Assembly (NCBI RefSeq): GCF_014645315.1
Contig: NZ_BMLQ01000013.1
Span: 1-50,954 of the forward strand
Direction: 5' to 3'
DNA: 50,954 nucleotides
From: Citricoccus zhacaiensis
GTDB lineage: Bacteria; Actinomycetota; Actinomycetes; Actinomycetales; Micrococcaceae
The notes beneath the pieces are model-generated. The model had not been told where the DNA came from and searched no databases. It worked only from the letters and a program-made list of their open reading frames with translations. The position numbers and the translations under genes are program-made. Each line of letters opens with the position of its first letter. Position 1 is the stretch's first letter. Positions 48,958-50,954 of the stretch are shown one piece after another.

Positions 48958-50447
48958 GCCCGCTGACCCGCCGGCAGCTGCTGGCGCTTGGCGCGGCAGG
49001 GGCCGGTGCCACCGTCGTCGGCGGGACCGGGCTGTGGTGGACCGCCACCGGCGGCCGCGGGTACACCGGTGGTGAGGACCTGATCGAACCGCAGGTGCTG
49101 GCCAGCCGCGAAGACGTGCTGGAACTGGACCTGACCGCCGCCCAGACACGCATCCAGGTCGGCGGACGGCAGGCATCCGTGAAGGCTTTCAACGGCTCCC
49201 TTCCCGGCCCGACTCTGCGCGTGGCACCCGGAGATACAGTGCGGGTTGCGATGACCAACCGTCTGGAGGCGCCGACGAACCTGCACGTGCACGGGATGCA
49301 CGTTTCCCCGGAAGGCAACGGCGATAACCCGTTCGTGAGTATCGCACCCGGTGGGTCCTTCAACTATGAGTTCGCCTTGCCCGCCGACCATCCGCCGGGC
49401 ACCTACTGGTACCACCCGCACCGCCACGGCCACGTGGCCGATCAGGTCGCCGCTGGACTCTACGGGGCCATCATCGTTGAGGACACCGAGCCGGTCCCGG
49501 TCACCCGGGAGCGGGTCATGGTGGTCTCGGATCTGACCCTGGATGCTTCGGGCAACCTCGCCGAGGTGAGTCAGATGCAACAGATGATGGGCCGGGAAGG
49601 TGAGGTCGTGCTGGTCAACGGAGCGGTCCGCCCGCAACTGAACGCCGCGCCCGGGGAGCGGGAACGGTGGCGAATCGTGAACGCCTGCCCCTCCCGGTAC
49701 CTCCGACTGCGGTTGGAGGGCCAGCAGGTGCGGGTGCTCAGCCGCGACCTCGGCCGCCTGCCGACCCCCGAGGACATCACCGAAGTGGTGCTGGCCCCCG
49801 GCAACCGCATCGAGATGCTCGTGGAAACGACCGAGGGCTCCTCCACGCTGGTCGCCGCACCGGTGGACCGCGGCGGCATGGACGCCATGATGGGCGGGAC
49901 CATGATGGGTGACAACGAGACCGGTAGCGGCGAGCCGGTCGAGCTGCTCACTCTGACAGTGTCCGGAGCACCCGTCCAAAAACCTCCACCTGTGCCTGAA
50001 GGACCGGGCCTGCGAGATCTGCGCGGGGAGCCGATCACCGCCCGCCGCACCCTGGACTTCGCCATGGGCATGGGCGGCGGGGCCATGATGGGCAGTGGGG
50101 GCGGTGAGGGGGACACCACGATGATGGCCTTCACCATCAACGGCCAGGAGTTCGGCCCCGACCGGGTCGACACCCCCGTGGCGGCCGGGACCGTGGAGGA
50201 GTGGACCCTGAAAAACTCCAGTCCCATGGACCACCCCATCCACCTGCACGTATGGCCCATGCAGATCGTCCAGGACGGAAACCGCGACCTCTCCGAACCG
50301 AGGTGGCAGGACGTAGTGAACGTCCCGGCCCGCAGCCAGGTAAAAGTCCTCATCGCCTTCGAGGACTTTCCCGGGAAGACCGTCTACCACTGCCACATCC
50401 TCGACCACGAGGACCAGGGCATGATGGGCACCGTAGAAGCCCGCTGA
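48954..50447 (+). CDS. Multicopper oxidase, CueO/CopA-like
   Basis: Exported copper oxidase that turns Cu(I) into less toxic Cu(II). 497 residues from GTG 48954. Twin-arginine-type signal ('LTRRQLLALGAAGAGATVVG'). Copper-site motifs: 'HVHGMH' (type 2/3), 'TYWYHPHRHGH', 'HPIHLHVWPM', and the C-terminal 'YHCHILDHEDQGMMG' with the type 1 Cys, His and Met. Met-rich loops ('MDAMMGGTMMGD', 'MGMGGGAMMG') fit extra Cu(I) sites as in CueO. Last cargo gene, 130 bp before the transposon end. Confidence 0.94.
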   Translation: MSPLTRRQLLALGAAGAGATVVGGTGLWWTATGGRGYTGGEDLIEPQVLASREDVLELDLTAAQTRIQVGGRQASVKAFNGSLPGPTLRVAPGDTVRVAMTNRLEAPTNLHVHGMHVSPEGNGDNPFVSIAPGGSFNYEFALPADHPPGTYWYHPHRHGHVADQVAAGLYGAIIVEDTEPVPVTRERVMVVSDLTLDASGNLAEVSQMQQMMGREGEVVLVNGAVRPQLNAAPGERERWRIVNACPSRYLRLRLEGQQVRVLSRDLGRLPTPEDITEVVLAPGNRIEMLVETTEGSSTLVAAPVDRGGMDAMMGGTMMGDNETGSGEPVELLTLTVSGAPVQKPPPVPEGPGLRDLRGEPITARRTLDFAMGMGGGAMMGSGGGEGDTTMMAFTINGQEFGPDRVDTPVAAGTVEEWTLKNSSPMDHPIHLHVWPMQIVQDGNRDLSEPRWQDVVNVPARSQVKVLIAFEDFPGKTVYHCHILDHEDQGMMGTVEAR

Positions 50448-50576
50448 CCGCGACGTGCGGTGACGACCGTGGCGACACAGTGCTCCGTGCCCTGCGCCGC
50501 CAGGCGAAAAAATGAGGGAAGCGCCGAAGAACAAGATCAGCAGGGTCGTCGATCAGAGCGCGGCCTCCAGCAGATA

Positions 50577-50624
50577 GTGCAGCCGACTTCGGACATTCCG
50601 TGCAGCCGACTTCTGAAAATGACA
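50577..50624 (-). repeat. Tn402-type end (cargo side) with two TniA-type repeats
   Basis: GTGCAGCCGACTTC occurs twice in direct orientation (50577-50590 and 50600-50613); the tip ends CTGAAAATGACA at 50624. It matches the ends at 19088 and 35459 in inverted orientation. Flank on the outer side is TTTGA. Confidence 0.8.
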
Positions 50625-50816
50625 TTTGATCCGTGGGAGGGATCCTCTGACTCGGTCAGAAGTCATGTGCGAAACGTGCTTGCTGGTCCCGAGGGTATAG
50701 AACGGATTCTGACCTGGCTGGAGTGCACAGATAGGTGGACATCACCCATGGACACCGACAAGCTCACACGTGCGAAGCGAGAGCTCCGGCATCTACTGCG
50801 ATTCCCGTTGGCTTAA
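50625..50816 (+). pseudogene. C-terminal remnant of the gene hit by the transposon
   Basis: A frame enters from the transposon end and runs to a TAA at 50816, reading 'DPWEGSSDSVRSHVRNVLAG' and 'KLTRAKRELRHLLRFPLA'. The ATG at 50619 lies inside the transposon tip, so the natural start has been lost. Protein not recognised; GC is lower than in the cargo. It stops one base before the dif-like site. Confidence 0.4.
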
Positions 50817-50817
50817 C

Positions 50818-50840
50818 GCCGATAAGCTATCTTATGTCAA
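50818..50840 (+). other. dif-like XerC/XerD recombination site
   Basis: GCCGATAA-GCTATC-TTATGTCAA. The two arms are identical to those of the site at 35399-35421, the 6-bp spacers differ. The arm lengths and TTATGT-type XerD arm fit XerCD sites. The present orientation is inverted relative to the first site. Confidence 0.6.
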
Positions 50841-50954
50841 GTGGACCATGGCATGTTGGCGATTTCTGCGAATCCGCCGGTTGGGACGACTCCCCCATGA
50901 CGGAGCGCTGGAGATCGGTTTCTGAGCGGGCCGCGGAGCACTTGCAGTACACCG
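50834..50954 (+). CDS. Start of an unidentified gene, cut by window end
   Basis: An ATG at 50834, within the XerD arm of the dif-like site, opens a frame to the window end (40 residues, 'MSSGPWHVGDFCESAGWDDS' at its start). TAAGCT/TATCTT upstream could be a -10 box. Too short to identify; the true start may be later, for example ATG 50897. Confidence 0.35.
   Translation, partial: MSSGPWHVGDFCESAGWDDSPMTERWRSVSERAAEHLQYT

Noticed and set aside
50460-50816. 118-residue gene spanning the transposon's right end
   Set aside because: The first half is transposon tip and terminal repeat; only the part after 50624 looks like former coding sequence.

Overview
The window is high-GC DNA from an actinobacterium, most likely of the Micrococcales (Micrococcaceae-like). 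The evidence is the codon choice, frequent GTG/TTG or apparently leaderless starts, a CstR/DUF302/SHOCT gene set, and plasmid-type genes such as DUF4192 and a NrdH-type redoxin. It reads as an accessory region of a plasmid or genomic island: metal and sulfur detoxification, defence genes, and several layers of mobile DNA. No replication gene, rRNA, tRNA or CRISPR array was seen.

Region by region: (1) 1-11 kb is a metal-homeostasis island: a heavy-metal P-type ATPase (5' end cut by the window), lspA, a 43-residue Cys-rich miniprotein, a ZIP transporter, a cytosolic copper-storage protein, an NRAMP Mn transporter with its DtxR/MntR regulator, a CtaG-like protein, a CopC and CopD-CtaG pair, and an ArsR/CDF pair. 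(2) 11.1-14.4 kb is plasmid backbone: a structured ~350-bp leader element (R1), a DUF4192 gene, a hypothetical gene and a PDDEXK (DUF1016) gene with an amber codon. (3) 14.5-17.6 kb is a nested insertion: an IS110-family element inside an IS3-family element inside a small membrane-protein gene. All junctions can be reconstructed. (4) 17.6-20.8 kb holds small hypothetical genes, a Tn402/Tn5053-type terminal repeat and a divergent tniR/res. (5) 21-26.5 kb carries a type III restriction-modification pair with a small membrane/coiled-coil protein upstream. (6) 26.5-32 kb is more plasmid backbone with a second copy of the leader element (R2), a redoxin operon and a regulator with twin palindromic operators. 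(7) 32.3-35.3 kb has an IS3-family element and a RES-Xre toxin-antitoxin pair. (8) 35.46-50.62 kb is bounded by Tn402/Tn5053-family ends and contains tniA, tniB, an IS21-split tniQ, res-tniR, and a cargo for persulfide/thiosulfate handling (TauE exporter, rhodaneses, CstB-like and a second MBL-rhodanese protein, CstR, DUF302) plus a SHOCT protein and a multicopper oxidase.

The most unusual features are two. First, R1 and R2 are a ~350-bp non-coding element present twice, each ~50 bp before the first gene of an operon, with conserved hairpins and a 13-14-bp long-range closing stem. It could be a large structured leader RNA or a single-strand-DNA promoter comparable in size to the Frpo elements of conjugative plasmids. 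Second, the 5-bp flanks of the Tn402 ends at 19,088 and 35,459 match (GGCGG) only if the segment between the two inverted res sites (about 20.65-42.0 kb) is flipped back. This suggests a resolvase-site inversion. Flipping it also places R1 and R2 in the same orientation and makes the two dif-like XerCD sites (35,399 and 50,818) direct repeats.

Functionally, copper, zinc, manganese and reactive sulfur handling are combined. CstR (two Cys, no His) probably controls the divergent sulfur operons through two G-tract operators. The copper genes pair periplasmic CopC/CopD and an exported multicopper oxidase with cytosolic Cys-rich storage. All functional calls are by family recognition from sequence alone.
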